Source: Limnochordaceae bacterium
Lineage (GTDB): Bacteria; Bacillota; Limnochordia; Limnochordales; DUMU01
Direction of reading: 5' to 3'
Assembly (NCBI GenBank): GCA_014896305.1
Contig: JADBKQ010000001.1
Coordinates: 62,001 to 126,000 of the forward strand
Length of the DNA stretch: 64,000 nt
In this document: positions 18,688 through 27,130 of the stretch, in pieces
Layout: each line of letters begins with the position of its first letter
Position numbering within the stretch: position 1 is the stretch's first letter
Made by a program: the position numbers and the translations under genes
The notes under the pieces: model-generated
Told to the model about the DNA's origin: nothing
What the model saw: only the letters and a program-made list of their open reading frames with translations
Databases searched by the model: none

Positions 18688-21600
18688 TCAGCGAACGATC
18701 GTCAGCCGCCCGACCCGACTGGCCGCTCCATCCGCTGTCACCACGGTGAACAGGTACAGCCCACTGGCCAGTGGCCGGCCGGATAGGTCGGTCAGATCCC
18801 ACGTGTAATGATTGGCCGCCGGATTGAGATCCCGCTGGAAGACCAACTCGCCGCTGATGCTGTAGACGTACAACGTAGCCGGGCCGGTCACTGTGTAGTA
18901 GAAGGTTACGGAGTCGTGCGCCGGGTTCGGGCCCGTGGTTACCGTCCCGTTCACCACGGCGATGGTGAAGATCCCGCTCTTCGCCTGCACGCTGTGCCCC
19001 AGCGGGTCAGTGGCCGTTACCCGCACCTGGAACCGGTCGCCGCCCCTACCGACCTGCCGGGTGTCCCAAGAGTACACCCCGTCGTTCTCCGTCTTCTGCA
19101 CGATGGTCTTCCATGTGCTTCCACCATCTGCACTGTACTCGATCCGAATGGACAGTTCGTCCCCGTCCGGATCCTGGGCCTGCCACCGGATCTCGTGCTC
19201 GCCGGTCCAGACATCCCCTGCCTGAGGTGCCGTCACCTCCACCTTGGCGTCGGCTACGTGCAGCACCACCGGTACAGTGATCTCTGACTTGTTGGGATCG
19301 TTGGTTGTGATCTTCACCATTGCCGAGTACTCCCCCACCGCCAGACCGGCTGTATTGACGGTCACCTTGAGCACTCGTTGTTCACCCGGCGGAATGCTTC
19401 CGGTCGCTGGCTCGAGAGACAACCAGCTGGCAGAGGAAACGACCTGCGTCTGGAAGTCAAGAGTACCCTGGACGCCCTGGACACGGGGGTTGGCTACTGT
19501 CAACGTTGCTTGCGCCGTCGTCTCCCGGTTCAAGGTGAACTCCAGCTGGTTTGGCGTAACGACGTACGCAACGGTCACCTGCCCGACAGCTACGCTCTGG
19601 GCACCCTCGTTATCCTCGTAACTGACCCGGATGGTGTACTTCCCAGGCTGCTGGTAGGCATGTTTCTGGTTGACCTGCGCGGGCTGTGGCGGCGTTCCGT
19701 CTCCCCAGTCCACCGTGGCCGTTTTGATCGAGCCATCCACATCCTCAGCTGCCGTGACGAGCAGGATTTCTGTCCCTGGTTCCACTGGACCGGCAGCATC
19801 GATGCCAGCCAACAGGATGACCGGGGCCACGTTGGTCGCACCGCCAAAGTTGTGGTAGGCCCGAGCCAGTACCTGCGGCAAGGTGCCAGTAACCGGCACC
19901 AGAGCCTGTGAGCTTACCCTGCCGTTGGGATAGTTGGGATAGTAGACAGGCCACTTCAGCGGGAGCAGTTGAGTCCCTCCCTGCTTCCGGTTGGGCAGAC
20001 TGAGTTGCCCCCGGCGGGCCGGCTGAACCACGAAGGAACCAGCCTGCGCCGCTGCCAAGGCCGCCTGTTGCTCATCGTTGGCCACCAGGCTCTGAAGGGG
20101 GATCGCCTCCAGGGGGAAGGTGGTAAACGCGACCCAGTAGTCATCGCCACGATACACCAGGCCATTGGGGACAAAGCCCTGGCTGTAATCGTTCGGGTCA
20201 GCCGGACGAAGGAAAAACGGAGAGATCGTACGCCAGTCGCTAGTGATCGCATCACTCCAGTCGCTGAACGGAAAGTCCGGCTGAATGACCAGGTCTTTCG
20301 TAATGGGTTCACTCTGCCAGCCGATGACGAGCGGCGATCCAACGTCGTGTTGCACGTTATCCACGTGCAGGTAGGTTCTGGCAAACGCTTGCCCTTCAGG
20401 GGTCGGCCAAAGATTGAAGAGCTCGTCCTGCCCGGACAGAATCAAACGGCCGCCGTGATCCAGGAATTCGGCCAGAGCCGCCACCTGCGCTCTGCCGGTA
20501 TAACCTGTTTCACCCGTCGTCCATAACAGCAGGTAGTCCCAGGCTCCATCGAGGATTCCCTGGCTGTCCACCAGATCATCTGGGTTCACCACGACATAGG
20601 GCAGGCGAAGCTGGTCGAGAGCGGCGGTCAACCTCTGCCAGGCGACCAGGTGCGTTTCTTCGCTGGAATATGTACCGCCGTCGACCACCAGGAGACGGGT
20701 TCCCACCGGAACGACCACAAAGGTACGAGTCGCCCAGGTGTCTTCCCCTTGATCGTCCACCGCCTGTAAGCGGGCCTGGTAGACGCCCGGCGCTGTATAG
20801 GTGTGGGATGCCGCATAATCCGGCCCCTGCACTCGCACCCTCGGCGAACCATCGCCGAACTCCCAGTAGACCTCGGCGACCGCAGCGACTTGCACCGGGT
20901 CGGTCACCTGGGCCCGTACTTCGACAGTCAACGGCGCGTCACCCAGCTGGCGATTGCTGCCAACACTGACGACGGGGGGCAGGTTGACATCGAAACCGGT
21001 CAAGAAGTGGTAGATACGCTGCGCTACGTCGGCAGCGCCGGTCACCCCGGAGGGCAGAGCCGCGAATTCAAACGCGGCAAATACCGACCGCGCCCCCTTC
21101 GGATCTGAGGAGATGAACCGAACCGCCGGCGTTATGCCAGCGGGAGACGTCAACGTCGCATCCGCATCCAGGGTGGGAACCAGCGAGTCGGCTCGATCGG
21201 TATATCCCACTGGATACTGAAGCTCGATCGCCCCCAGCCCCCTGCTGATGGGGTCTGCTGGGATACCTGCAATCGCAGCCAACCCTACGTCCTGTTGGGT
21301 CCTGTCCACATGCAATACTGTCTTGGCAAATGAGGTACCTGCCAAGTCCTGCAGAATGTCCTGGCCGGTCAGGAAGAACTTCCCTCCGGCCTGGTGCAAA
21401 GCAGCCAGGAAAGCCTGTTCATCCGGGTTCAGGGCACCGCTGGATACTGCCCCCGTCTCCCAGAATACCGGCTCGGGCAGCTGAGCAGGGTCCAGCCGCA
21501 ACAGGGATGCAGGATCGGTCACAGTGAAAGGAATCCGGGCTGATTGCAGTGCGTTGGCCAGCGCTTGCTGGTACTCCGCCCCCTGATCATCATCCACGAC

Positions 21601-23433
21601 CAGGGCCAGCGGCGGCTGACCGGGTGGTGGAGCCACCTCCACCGTTGCGTACACGGTCACCGCATCGCCATCCGCATCCGTAGCGGTGACGGCAACCACA
21701 TACACTCCTGGCTCGCGGTACGCGTGTGTCACCTCCGCTTGTGTGCCCGTCACTGGTGCACCGCCATCGCCGAAATCCCATTTCAAGGAGGCCAGCGTGC
21801 TAAACGGCGTCTTGACCGTGGCCGCAAAGCTCACCTCTACCGGAGAAGCGTTGTCCGTCTTGGCCACGCGCTGCCCCCAGGGCCGTCCGTTTACTTTCAC
21901 CTCCTCAATTACGGGCAAGATCCGTTGGCTCACCGCATTCCAGGCGTTCAGCCGGACCGGAGAGACCATCTTGCCCTGGAACGATGGCTGGTAGTCTCCA
22001 GAGTACATTAGAAGCTCCTTGAGGGTTAGCTGCCCTTGCTGGTAGCCTGGTGCACCTGGGAAAGCGGGCATATCGGGATACATGTCAAGCAGTAAGGCAG
22101 CGACGCCAGAAACATGGGGTGTCGCCATCGATGTGCCGGACAACCATGCGTACGAGGGAACAGCTTTACCGTCGACCAGCTTCCAGTACGTGCTCAGGAT
22201 GTAACTGCCGGGGGCGGCCATGTCCACCGTCTGTGTACCATAATTGCTGAAGGACGAGAGCTGGTCATTCCAATCACTGGAAGACACCGAAATGACGTTG
22301 GGCAGGTCGTAGCTGGACGGATAGTGCGGAGCTACATCCGTATCGACCCCGTCGTTACCTGCAGCCGCTACGAAGAGCATGCCCTGTTCACTGCTTTGCT
22401 GGATCGCGTCATATAATGCCTGATCCCATTCACTGCCGCCCCAGCTATTCGTCGTCAGGCGGGCGCCCATTTTCGTGGCATACTGAATCGCTGCCACCGC
22501 ATCTTGGGTCGAACCACCATTGGGCCCGATGAACTTCAGCACCATGATCTGAATGTGCTCGTTGATCCCTGCCGAGCCTATGCCATTGTTGAACAAGGCG
22601 CCGATGGTTCCCGCTACGTGGGTGCCGTGGTAGTCATCATCCCCGATGTCCCACACCGTCGCATCATTGTTGAAGAAATCCCAGCCGTGCACATCGTCGA
22701 CATACCCGTTCCCATCGTCATCCTTACCGTTGTCCGGGATCTCTCCAGGGTTCGTCCAGATCTGCCCCTGTAGATCGGGATGATCGATCCAGACCCCGGT
22801 ATCGATTACCCCAATGACGATGTTCCCTGAAGCCTTGTGCACGCCCCACGCTTCGGGCGCATCGATGTCCGCGTCCGGTTTTCCCTTCAGACCCAATGGC
22901 GGTACGAACACTTGTCCCTCATTGTTCAGGTCATAGTTGTAGGGGAAGAACGGGTCGTTAGGAATCTGCGGCTCCTGGTCCGGGTAGTAGAGGTAATTTG
23001 GCTGAGCATAGCGGACTGCCCCCGATTTCTTCAGCTGAAGGGTTGCCTGTTCCACTGTCATCCCGTCCGGCAGCTTCACGGTCAGTAGCGCCGAACCATC
23101 CCGATAGCGGAGCACACGCTTCCAATCCACTTCTCCTCCCAGACTCTTCACGGCCTGTACCAGCGGCTGGAGTGCCTGGGAAGGCACGACCTGATCCGCC
23201 TGAACCTGTACCGCCGTCCGGGTGCGAACCAGTACTTCCCCGTCAACGTACAGCGGACGCCCTGCCGCAGTGGGTGGAGGCAGAATGGTTGGCGTCGAAA
23301 CCACCCCGTCGCTCGCGGCGGCCTTAACTCCGCGCCTGGCCATCATGCCCTGTGACAGAGTGCAGGCCAACACGACAGCGATCATTCCGGTGAATAACCG
23401 TACCCACCCAGCGGACCGAATCCGTTCTCTCAC
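18688..23433 (-). CDS. Very large secreted subtilisin-like (S8) peptidase with PKD and C-terminal sorting-like domain
   Basis: Secreted serine peptidase of 1581 residues. Order: signal peptide (1-~39), an inhibitor-like propeptide (~60-150), the S8 domain with Asp211 (VIDTGVW), His269 (YHGTHVAG), oxyanion Asn360 (AAGNDG) and Ser435 (SGTSMATPH), then PKD-like modules with FGDG/WGDG motifs near 550, 860 and 1245. Two similar ~200-residue modules alternate with these, containing FLTGQD/ILSGQD and LHVD. A choice-of-anchor/Ig segment, an Ig-like module and a final ~85-residue FlgD-Ig/type-A sorting-like domain (TGPNPAHDSV at start, LASGLYLFTV near end) follow. The GTG start has GAGGAGGGG 5 bases upstream. 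Co-transcribed with the PorV-like gene. Confidence 0.9.
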   Translation of the reverse strand: MRERIRSAGWVRLFTGMIAVVLACTLSQGMMARRGVKAAASDGVVSTPTILPPPTAAGRPLYVDGEVLVRTRTAVQVQADQVVPSQALQPLVQAVKSLGGEVDWKRVLRYRDGSALLTVKLPDGMTVEQATLQLKKSGAVRYAQPNYLYYPDQEPQIPNDPFFPYNYDLNNEGQVFVPPLGLKGKPDADIDAPEAWGVHKASGNIVIGVIDTGVWIDHPDLQGQIWTNPGEIPDNGKDDDGNGYVDDVHGWDFFNNDATVWDIGDDDYHGTHVAGTIGALFNNGIGSAGINEHIQIMVLKFIGPNGGSTQDAVAAIQYATKMGARLTTNSWGGSEWDQALYDAIQQSSEQGMLFVAAAGNDGVDTDVAPHYPSSYDLPNVISVSSSDWNDQLSSFSNYGTQTVDMAAPGSYILSTYWKLVDGKAVPSYAWLSGTSMATPHVSGVAALLLDMYPDMPAFPGAPGYQQGQLTLKELLMYSGDYQPSFQGKMVSPVRLNAWNAVSQRILPVIEEVKVNGRPWGQRVAKTDNASPVEVSFAATVKTPFSTLASLKWDFGDGGAPVTGTQAEVTHAYREPGVYVVAVTATDADGDAVTVYATVEVAPPPGQPPLALVVDDDQGAEYQQALANALQSARIPFTVTDPASLLRLDPAQLPEPVFWETGAVSSGALNPDEQAFLAALHQAGGKFFLTGQDILQDLAGTSFAKTVLHVDRTQQDVGLAAIAGIPADPISRGLGAIELQYPVGYTDRADSLVPTLDADATLTSPAGITPAVRFISSDPKGARSVFAAFEFAALPSGVTGAADVAQRIYHFLTGFDVNLPPVVSVGSNRQLGDAPLTVEVRAQVTDPVQVAAVAEVYWEFGDGSPRVRVQGPDYAASHTYTAPGVYQARLQAVDDQGEDTWATRTFVVVPVGTRLLVVDGGTYSSEETHLVAWQRLTAALDQLRLPYVVVNPDDLVDSQGILDGAWDYLLLWTTGETGYTGRAQVAALAEFLDHGGRLILSGQDELFNLWPTPEGQAFARTYLHVDNVQHDVGSPLVIGWQSEPITKDLVIQPDFPFSDWSDAITSDWRTISPFFLRPADPNDYSQGFVPNGLVYRGDDYWVAFTTFPLEAIPLQSLVANDEQQAALAAAQAGSFVVQPARRGQLSLPNRKQGGTQLLPLKWPVYYPNYPNGRVSSQALVPVTGTLPQVLARAYHNFGGATNVAPVILLAGIDAAGPVEPGTEILLVTAAEDVDGSIKTATVDWGDGTPPQPAQVNQKHAYQQPGKYTIRVSYEDNEGAQSVAVGQVTVAYVVTPNQLEFTLNRETTAQATLTVANPRVQGVQGTLDFQTQVVSSASWLSLEPATGSIPPGEQRVLKVTVNTAGLAVGEYSAMVKITTNDPNKSEITVPVVLHVADAKVEVTAPQAGDVWTGEHEIRWQAQDPDGDELSIRIEYSADGGSTWKTIVQKTENDGVYSWDTRQVGRGGDRFQVRVTATDPLGHSVQAKSGIFTIAVVNGTVTTGPNPAHDSVTFYYTVTGPATLYVYSISGELVFQRDLNPAANHYTWDLTDLSGRPLASGLYLFTVVTADGAASRVGRLTIVR

Positions 23434-23558
23434 GCAGACCCCTCCTCACCCGCCTGGGTAACGGATACTATGACCAAGCCAGTTTGTCTGGGACATTCCG
23501 CGGCCTCGGCCAAACTCCTTTCCGTTTTCTGAGAACTGCGTGCAAAAACGGATAGGCG

Positions 23559-23587
23559 TTGACAATCCCCCACATCTGGGTTTAGAT
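23559..23587 (+). promoter_or_regulatory. Promoter upstream of the flavoprotein/Rnf locus
   Basis: TTGACA (23559-23564), 17-base spacer, TTAGAT (23582-23587). A hairpin with arms GACTCGGGC/GCCTGAGTC begins 2 bases after the -10 box. Confidence 0.65.
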
Positions 23588-23722
23588 TGACTCGGGCGAA
23601 GGGGAGCGGTGCCTGAGTCAGTGTCTTACTTGGCCTAGCCAGGACTTGGGATAATGACCTGACCGCCGGCCGAGGTGGAGTGAAGGGGCACGGTTGGCCG
23701 TGCCCATATCATTCGCCCAGGA

Positions 23723-23740
23723 TTGTGATGCGGGGCACAA
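23723..23740. promoter_or_regulatory. Rex-like operator before the FMN-binding protein gene
   Basis: TTGTGATGCGGGGCACAA keeps the perfect outer arms TTGTG-N8-CACAA of the Rex (NADH/NAD+ sensor) consensus TTGTGAA-N4-TTCACAA, matching 11 of 14 specified positions. It lies about 130 bases before the start codon and downstream of the promoter at 23559, where bound repressor would block transcription. Confidence 0.45.
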
Positions 23741-23866
23741 TCGCAAAGCGTTGCCGGCCGGTCAAGGGGGTGGGGCAGCCCAGGATACGGGAAAAAGTGA
23801 AAAAGGGATTCCTCAGGCACACTAAAAGTTGACACCACGATCATCAGGATGAGGAGATGCAGCACA

Positions 23867-24604
23867 ATGAAGCAGGCGTTCCCTACCCGTCGGATGCTGG
23901 CCGGGCTGGCAGCCATTGCAGTAGCCGTCGGAGCGGTGGCGATCTGGCCCAAGGTCGGCCAGATGCGGGGCAAAGTCTACAAGGATGGTTCATATTTTGC
24001 TGTTTCGGATGCAGACGCTCACGGATATTCTACGGCTCTGGTGACCATCAGCAACGACCGGATCACCCGGGTCGTCCTCAACGAGATCACCGAGAAGGGC
24101 GTGCCGAAGGATTTTTCCACGTATCCGTGGCCGGCGTCCAAAGAGGCCCACGAGAAGCTGCCGGCCCAGTTCGTGGCCAAGAATGGCACTGACGTGGACG
24201 TGATCGCGAAAGCGACCGAGTCTACGAATAAATACAAGCAGGCTGTGGCTCGTGCTCTGGAGAAGGCCCGGGTGTCGCCAACGGACAAGTCAAAGTACTT
24301 CGACGGTACATTTTTCGGTAAAAGCGCCAGCGGTCCACACGGATACGCAGTGACCCGGGTCACAATCAAAGGTGATAAGATTACCGGTGTAGTGTTGGAC
24401 TGGGTCTCCGCCGATGGCACGATGATGGATTGGGCCAACGAGGCCAAGTCGTTCCCGACCGGCGTGAAGGCCCGGGATGAGATGGCCAAGCGCTTTGTCG
24501 AGAAGAACTCGGCAGACGTGGATGTGTTCACAGGTGCGACCAACAGTTCTCAAGCCTATAAAGAGGCTGTAGCCAACGCCCTGAAGACCGCCACGATTCG
24601 TTGA
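23867..24604 (+). CDS. Membrane-anchored protein with two FMN-binding domains
   Basis: Predicted extracytoplasmic electron carrier. An N-terminal hydrophobic anchor (residues ~10-28) is followed by two tandem FMN_bind domains. The second ends in DVFTGATNSS (~219-228), the TGATxS/T motif where ApbE attaches FMN covalently; the first has the altered DVIAKATEST (~112-121), in which the invariant Gly is Lys, so it may not be flavinylated. ATG 23867-23869 was chosen because GAGGAG is 10 bases upstream; an in-frame ATG at 23849 precedes that site. It is followed by a terminator and then the rnf genes, with apbE 6 kb on. It resembles PplA-type flavoproteins of extracellular electron transfer in domain content, though it lacks a lipobox. 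Confidence 0.85.
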   Translation: MKQAFPTRRMLAGLAAIAVAVGAVAIWPKVGQMRGKVYKDGSYFAVSDADAHGYSTALVTISNDRITRVVLNEITEKGVPKDFSTYPWPASKEAHEKLPAQFVAKNGTDVDVIAKATESTNKYKQAVARALEKARVSPTDKSKYFDGTFFGKSASGPHGYAVTRVTIKGDKITGVVLDWVSADGTMMDWANEAKSFPTGVKARDEMAKRFVEKNSADVDVFTGATNSSQAYKEAVANALKTATIR

Positions 24605-24622
24605 ATATCCGTCTTGGCCAAG

Positions 24623-24657
24623 GAGCGGCCCGCACTGGCCGGGCCGCTCTTGTTGTC
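24623..24657 (+). terminator. Terminator after the double FMN-binding gene
   Basis: Perfect 10-bp stem GAGCGGCCCG / CGGGCCGCTC with a 7-base loop, followed by TTGTTGT. The weak T tract may allow partial read-through into rnfC. Confidence 0.75.
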
Positions 24658-24737
24658 CCACTGTGTGCTGTGGCGGCCGTGACCCGGAACCTATGTGGTA
24701 AAGGCATTCCGGAGGGAAGAAAGGAAGGTTGAACGCG

Positions 24738-26093
24738 GTGAAGGGATGGAGGCCAAGGGGATCCTGGCCGAATTCGCCCAGCCTCGGGCGGGGGCGTAGC
24801 CCTGCCAGAGCGCGGCAAAGCCAACCGCTACCCCTGCCCGAGCAGCTGGTTTTTCGCTGCCTCACGCCGGACGGGCAGGCCCTCACACCCACGGTTCGGA
24901 AGGGGCAGACGCTCATGGCGGGGGATGTCTTAGCTCAGGATGCCAAGACGGCCGCCCGGCTATACGCACCGGTCACCGGCTCGGTACTGGATGTCGTATG
25001 GCAAATGACCCCAGGTCAAGGATATCATGCCAGCATCCATTACCGGCCAACTCATGGGAGAACCGCACCGGCAGGGAGCGAGACCGCCCAACCCGTGGCT
25101 GAACCCTCCGCCGGCCCGGCCGGCTCTCCGCAGCAGCGCCTGGCGCAGGCGGCCGCCGTCTGTGGTCTGGATCTGGGTGCAATCATCCGGGCGCCGTTTG
25201 TCGTGGTCAACGGGTGTGAGCCCGACCTGGGTATCGCCACCCGAACCGCCTGGCTGAATGAAAGAACAGCCGACGTAGCCGCCGGTGTCGCCGCGATCGC
25301 GGCGTGCCGTGGAGAGCGGCCTATGTTCCTCGTGACATACGACGGCCAACTGTCTGACGGCGTTCGGCAAGCCCTGGTCCACGACATGTCTCCAGTGCCC
25401 CTGCAACGGATTCCCCTGCACGTGCCGTGGGGTCAAGACGCCTTGTTGGCCCGCTACGTTCAGCGGGTGAAGCATTGGCAGGACTCTCCCCTTGTTGTGG
25501 GGGTAGAGCGAGTCGCTGCTCTAGCCGGAGTTCTTCAAAGAAACATGCCCGTCCCGTCGGTGCTGGTCACGGTAGATGGCGACGCGGTGGACCACCCTGG
25601 CATCTATCGAGTCCCTGTTGGTTCCCGACTGAGCGAGCTCTTACACTTTGCGGGCCTGCGCTCTGACCGCTTGCGGCAAGTGTTGCGGGGAGGCTTTCTC
25701 GCCGGTGAGGCCCTGGCTGATCTGGAGCAGCCTGTCAGCTGGACCGATCTGGCGTTTCTGGCCCTTACCCGCGAGCGAGTGACGGAATCCTTTGCTGGGG
25801 CGGGGATTTGCCTGCGCTGTGGTCGTTGCATCCACGCCTGCCCGGTTCACTTGGTTCCGCACCAGATTGCCCGCTGGGCCAGGGGAGGCCACTGGCAAGA
25901 GGCCCAGGCAGCCGGTGTGGAGCAGTGTGTCCTTTGCGGGCTGTGTGCCTACGCCTGCCCGGCCCGCCTGCCGCTGGTGGCATTGCTTCGCCTCGCACAG
26001 CGGCGGCTGGCACCGTCGCGTTCCGTGCCGCAAGCGATGACGTCAGCAGCTGCCGGGGATAGAGAAGCCAAGGCGGCCGCGTCGGCCAGGTAA
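24738..26093 (+). CDS. Divergent RnfC-like subunit (copy 1)
   Basis: Iron-sulfur subunit resembling RnfC, the cytoplasmic electron-entry subunit of the Rnf ion-translocating complex. The N-terminal biotinyl-like region (KGQTLMAGDVLAQ) and both C-terminal 4Fe-4S motifs (CLRCGRCIHACP and CVLCGLCAYACP) are present. The Gly-rich flavin/NADH loop that canonical RnfC has as GGxGFPT is absent, and NGxECEP is reduced to NGCEPD. It may therefore relay electrons without oxidising or reducing NADH itself. GTG 24738 is preferred (GGAAGG 9 bases upstream); a TTG at 24729 is the alternative. It is the first gene of the rnf run; a canonical rnfC lies at 33135. Confidence 0.8.
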   Translation: MKGWRPRGSWPNSPSLGRGRSPARARQSQPLPLPEQLVFRCLTPDGQALTPTVRKGQTLMAGDVLAQDAKTAARLYAPVTGSVLDVVWQMTPGQGYHASIHYRPTHGRTAPAGSETAQPVAEPSAGPAGSPQQRLAQAAAVCGLDLGAIIRAPFVVVNGCEPDLGIATRTAWLNERTADVAAGVAAIAACRGERPMFLVTYDGQLSDGVRQALVHDMSPVPLQRIPLHVPWGQDALLARYVQRVKHWQDSPLVVGVERVAALAGVLQRNMPVPSVLVTVDGDAVDHPGIYRVPVGSRLSELLHFAGLRSDRLRQVLRGGFLAGEALADLEQPVSWTDLAFLALTRERVTESFAGAGICLRCGRCIHACPVHLVPHQIARWARGGHWQEAQAAGVEQCVLCGLCAYACPARLPLVALLRLAQRRLAPSRSVPQAMTSAAAGDREAKAAASAR

Positions 26094-26143
26094 CTGGCGG
26101 CACTTGGGTCGCTGGTACAGGTAACGGGTGGAGGGGGAGTTTG

Positions 26144-27130
26144 ATGGCTACGATGGCGCAGGAGCGTCAGGCTAGTTCCGAGCCGGTTGCTCCTCGGTTA
26201 TTGCTCAGTAGTTCACCTCACATTCATGCGCCCCTGACGACGCAACAGGCGATGTACACCGTCTTGGCCACGCTCATCCCGGTGTTGGGGGCGGCTATTT
26301 ATGTCTTCGGGTGGCGGTCGGCCTGGATATCGCTGGTTTGCGTGCTGGCGGCTATGGCCACGGAAGCGCTGGCTCAATGGGCCCGTCGCCGTCCGCCGTT
26401 CGGGACGCTGCCAGACGGAAGCGCTGCTGTGACCGGCCTATTACTGGCTCTGACCCTGCCGGCCAGCACCCCCTACTGGATGGCTGTCCTGGGGGCAGTG
26501 GTCTCTATTGCCCTGGGCAAGCAAGCGTTCGGAGGCCTTGGACAGAACGTGTTCAACCCTGCTCTGGTTGGGCGTGTCTTTCTGTTGGTCTCCTTCCCCC
26601 AGTTCTTGGGGAACTTCCAGGGCACCGTACGCGGAGTAGATACCTTGACCGGAGCGACACCGCTAGCCAGTTTAGCACAGAACAAGCCGGTCCCCAGCGT
26701 GCTGCAATTGCTGGCAGGATTCCACCCCGGCTCTTTAGGTGAGACAGTAACTGCCGCCTTGCTGCTGGGAGGCCTGGTCCTGGTCCTCTTCGGGGTCATC
26801 GACTGGCGGATTCCTGTCAGCATTTTTGCCACGGTGGCTCTCTTTGCCTGGGCCAAGGGAACCGACCCACTCGTGCACCTCTTGTCGGGGGGGCTGGTGC
26901 TGGGTGCGATTTACATGGCGACAGACTGGGTGACCAGTCCCGCCACCAGCCTGGGCCGGTGGATTTACGGGATTGCGATCGGTGCCATTACCATGGTCAT
27001 TCGCCTCTGGGGCACGTATCCCGAAGGGGTCTCGTTTGCCATTTTGTTCGTGAACACGCTGGTGCCCCTGATCAACCGGTTCACCCTACCCCGTCCCCAT
27101 GTCACGAAGGAGGTTTCTGCCCGTGCGTAG
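26144..27130 (+). CDS. rnfD: RnfD, membrane flavoprotein subunit of Rnf complex
   Basis: Integral membrane subunit carrying a covalently bound FMN on the outer face. The flavinylation motif DTLTGATPLA lies near residues 166-175, after about five transmembrane helices; FGGLGQNVFNPALVGR is the conserved NqrB/RnfD stretch, and four to five more helices follow. The 328-residue length is normal. ATG 26144 follows GGAGGGGGAG by 4 bases; an ATG at 26153 is also possible. It starts 50 bases after rnfC copy 1, and rnfG overlaps its end. Confidence 0.93.
   Translation: MATMAQERQASSEPVAPRLLLSSSPHIHAPLTTQQAMYTVLATLIPVLGAAIYVFGWRSAWISLVCVLAAMATEALAQWARRRPPFGTLPDGSAAVTGLLLALTLPASTPYWMAVLGAVVSIALGKQAFGGLGQNVFNPALVGRVFLLVSFPQFLGNFQGTVRGVDTLTGATPLASLAQNKPVPSVLQLLAGFHPGSLGETVTAALLLGGLVLVLFGVIDWRIPVSIFATVALFAWAKGTDPLVHLLSGGLVLGAIYMATDWVTSPATSLGRWIYGIAIGAITMVIRLWGTYPEGVSFAILFVNTLVPLINRFTLPRPHVTKEVSARA

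Larger units (their letters stand above)
23434..23866. other. 433-base divergent intergenic region with promoter, hairpins and Rex-like site
   Basis: No gene seen. It separates the leftward peptidase gene from the rightward flavoprotein/Rnf locus. It holds a plus-strand promoter (23559-23587), a 9-bp hairpin overlapping the expected transcription start (23589-23619), a perfect 8-bp hairpin GGGCACGG/CCGTGCCC (23686-23705) and a Rex-like operator (23723-23740). The ~240-base leader before the first gene is long enough for additional RNA regulation, but I recognise no known riboswitch. Confidence 0.6.

Noticed and set aside
23736-23790. Stretch with GCAAAGC and later GGGGCAGCCC that looks like part of a c-di-GMP-I riboswitch
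   Set aside because: The P2 helix with its GAAA element and the ordered tetraloop receptor are missing; only short local matches remain.
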